Source: an uncultured Actinomycetes bacterium (GTDB lineage: Bacteria > Actinomycetota > Actinomycetes > Nanopelagicales > Nanopelagicaceae). From it: DNA of 43,458 nucleotides. The stretch lies in contig CAIUXE010000027.1 of assembly GCA_903902965.1 (NCBI GenBank), positions 1 to 43,458 of the forward strand. The letters run 5' to 3'. Below are positions 42,567 to 43,458 of this stretch, in pieces. The notes below the pieces were generated by a model. It was not told the DNA's origin. It ran no database searches and saw nothing but the letters and a program-made list of their open reading frames with translations. How positions within the stretch are numbered: the first letter of the stretch is position 1; every line of letters begins with the position of its first letter. The position numbers were made by a program, and so were the translations under genes.

Positions 42567-42627
42567 AAAGGTACTTGTTCATTTAGGTAACAAATTGTTT
42601 TAATACTATGAATACCAAGTACCTTTT
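42566..42627. repeat. 12-bp perfect inverted repeat (possible terminator or regulatory stem-loop)
   Basis: AAAAGGTACTTG (42566-42577) and CAAGTACCTTTT (42616-42627), with inner TTCAT/ATGAA extending the stem. Confidence 0.75.
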
Positions 42628-42781
42628 CACAACAGCACAAATATTAATACTTTGATCAATTATTTGGTCATTTTAGTGCTACCCCTAATCCAAATATTCG
42701 CATACCTTTCAGCAAACTTCATCAACAGGTAGCGCGGGTCGTCTTCGCTTCCTAAGTGAGCAATCCTCAAAGGGGGAATGT

Positions 42782-43458
42782 ATGCAAAGAGTTATCCGGA
42801 AAGGTTTAGCAGTCGGCCTAGCAGCGGCGTTAGCCTTAACCCTTTCTTCAATTTCGCCAGCTGGTGCAGCAACGAAGAAACCTGTTGCCAAACCTGCTGC
42901 AAAGAAACCTGCAGCTAAGCCTGCGGCAAAACCAGCAGCACCTGCAACCCCAACCGTGCTTCGTATGACGCGCATGGGTGACTGGTCAAATGCTTTCGGA
43001 CCAAGTCGAAATAGCTCTGGTACCGATCATCTTGTCAACTTTTTACTATTTAATAACTTAGTTAAAATCGCAAAAGATGAAAAAACTATTTTGCCTGATT
43101 TAGCAACTAAGTGGACAATCTCGAAAGATGCGAAGAAATTCACATTCGAACTTCGTAAAGGCGTCAAATTCAGCGATGGCTCAACATTTGATTCTGAAGA
43201 TGTTGCCGAAACAGTTGGTTTCAACTGTCGCATGAACGTTAAAAACTACATTGGTTACGCACCTGCATTGTGGGAAGCGGTAGATGGTTGTGCTGACTTA
43301 AACACTAAGCTCACCGGAGTGCCATCAGGCGTTAAAGTAATTGATGCTTACAATATTGAGATCAATCTTACAAAAGGAAATGCAGTTTGGTTAAGAGGAA
43401 TGACTGATGCTGTGTATTCAATCATTCCAAAAGAAGTTCACTCAGGACTAACATTCAA
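42782..43458 (+). CDS. ABC transporter substrate-binding protein, family 5 (peptide/nickel type), 3' truncated
   Basis: MQRVIRKGLAVGLAAALALTLSSISPAGAA signal, PDLATKWTISKDAKKFTFELRKGVKFSDGSTFDSEDVAETV; open to window end, absent from the ORF track because no stop is present. Confidence 0.92.
   Translation, partial: MQRVIRKGLAVGLAAALALTLSSISPAGAATKKPVAKPAAKKPAAKPAAKPAAPATPTVLRMTRMGDWSNAFGPSRNSSGTDHLVNFLLFNNLVKIAKDEKTILPDLATKWTISKDAKKFTFELRKGVKFSDGSTFDSEDVAETVGFNCRMNVKNYIGYAPALWEAVDGCADLNTKLTGVPSGVKVIDAYNIEINLTKGNAVWLRGMTDAVYSIIPKEVHSGLTF

Noticed and set aside
32762-43458. Genomic island borders (integrase, IS or tRNA attachment)
   Set aside because: No integrase, transposase or terminal repeats found; the tRNA-Val at 29984 is separated from the accessory genes by a conserved operon and I saw no duplicated tRNA 3' end.

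Overview
This 43.5 kb window looks like a low-GC actinobacterial chromosome. I infer a freshwater acI/Nanopelagicales-type lineage from AT-rich codon usage plus actinobacterial neighbours such as DUF3052 next to aceE, DUF4032, and an RNase HI-histidine phosphatase fusion. The left and middle (about 1-32 kb) are mostly conserved housekeeping: rho(3' end)-rpmE-prfA-prmC-sua5-like-glyA-wecA-like-atpI/atpZ-atpBEFHAGDC, murA, PduO-type cobalamin adenosyltransferase, an ABC-2 exporter, ALDH, AI-2E permease, DUF4032, divergent mce/meaB, a YbbN-like thioredoxin/TPR protein, an MFS transporter, aceE, DUF3052, a peroxiredoxin, tRNA-Val(TAC), Nif3-like, zinc ribbon and RNase HI/phosphatase. From about 32.8 kb the content becomes accessory. 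A 3-hydroxybutyrate dehydrogenase-like SDR and an acetoacetate-CoA ligase are translationally coupled to the end of a housekeeping operon. A GAF-LuxR regulator follows, then an apparently coordinated amide/N-acyl-amino-acid catabolic island: D-aminoacylase, RidA, a variant M20 hydrolase, a dimethylformamidase-large-subunit-like protein, a variant enolase-superfamily enzyme, and a truncated family-5 ABC substrate-binding protein. The best candidate for an undescribed system is this island (about 35.4-43.4 kb). Its M20 and enolase-superfamily members lack canonical catalytic residues, and its divergent control region carries AT-rich direct repeats. No CRISPR, prophage, IS element or rRNA was found.
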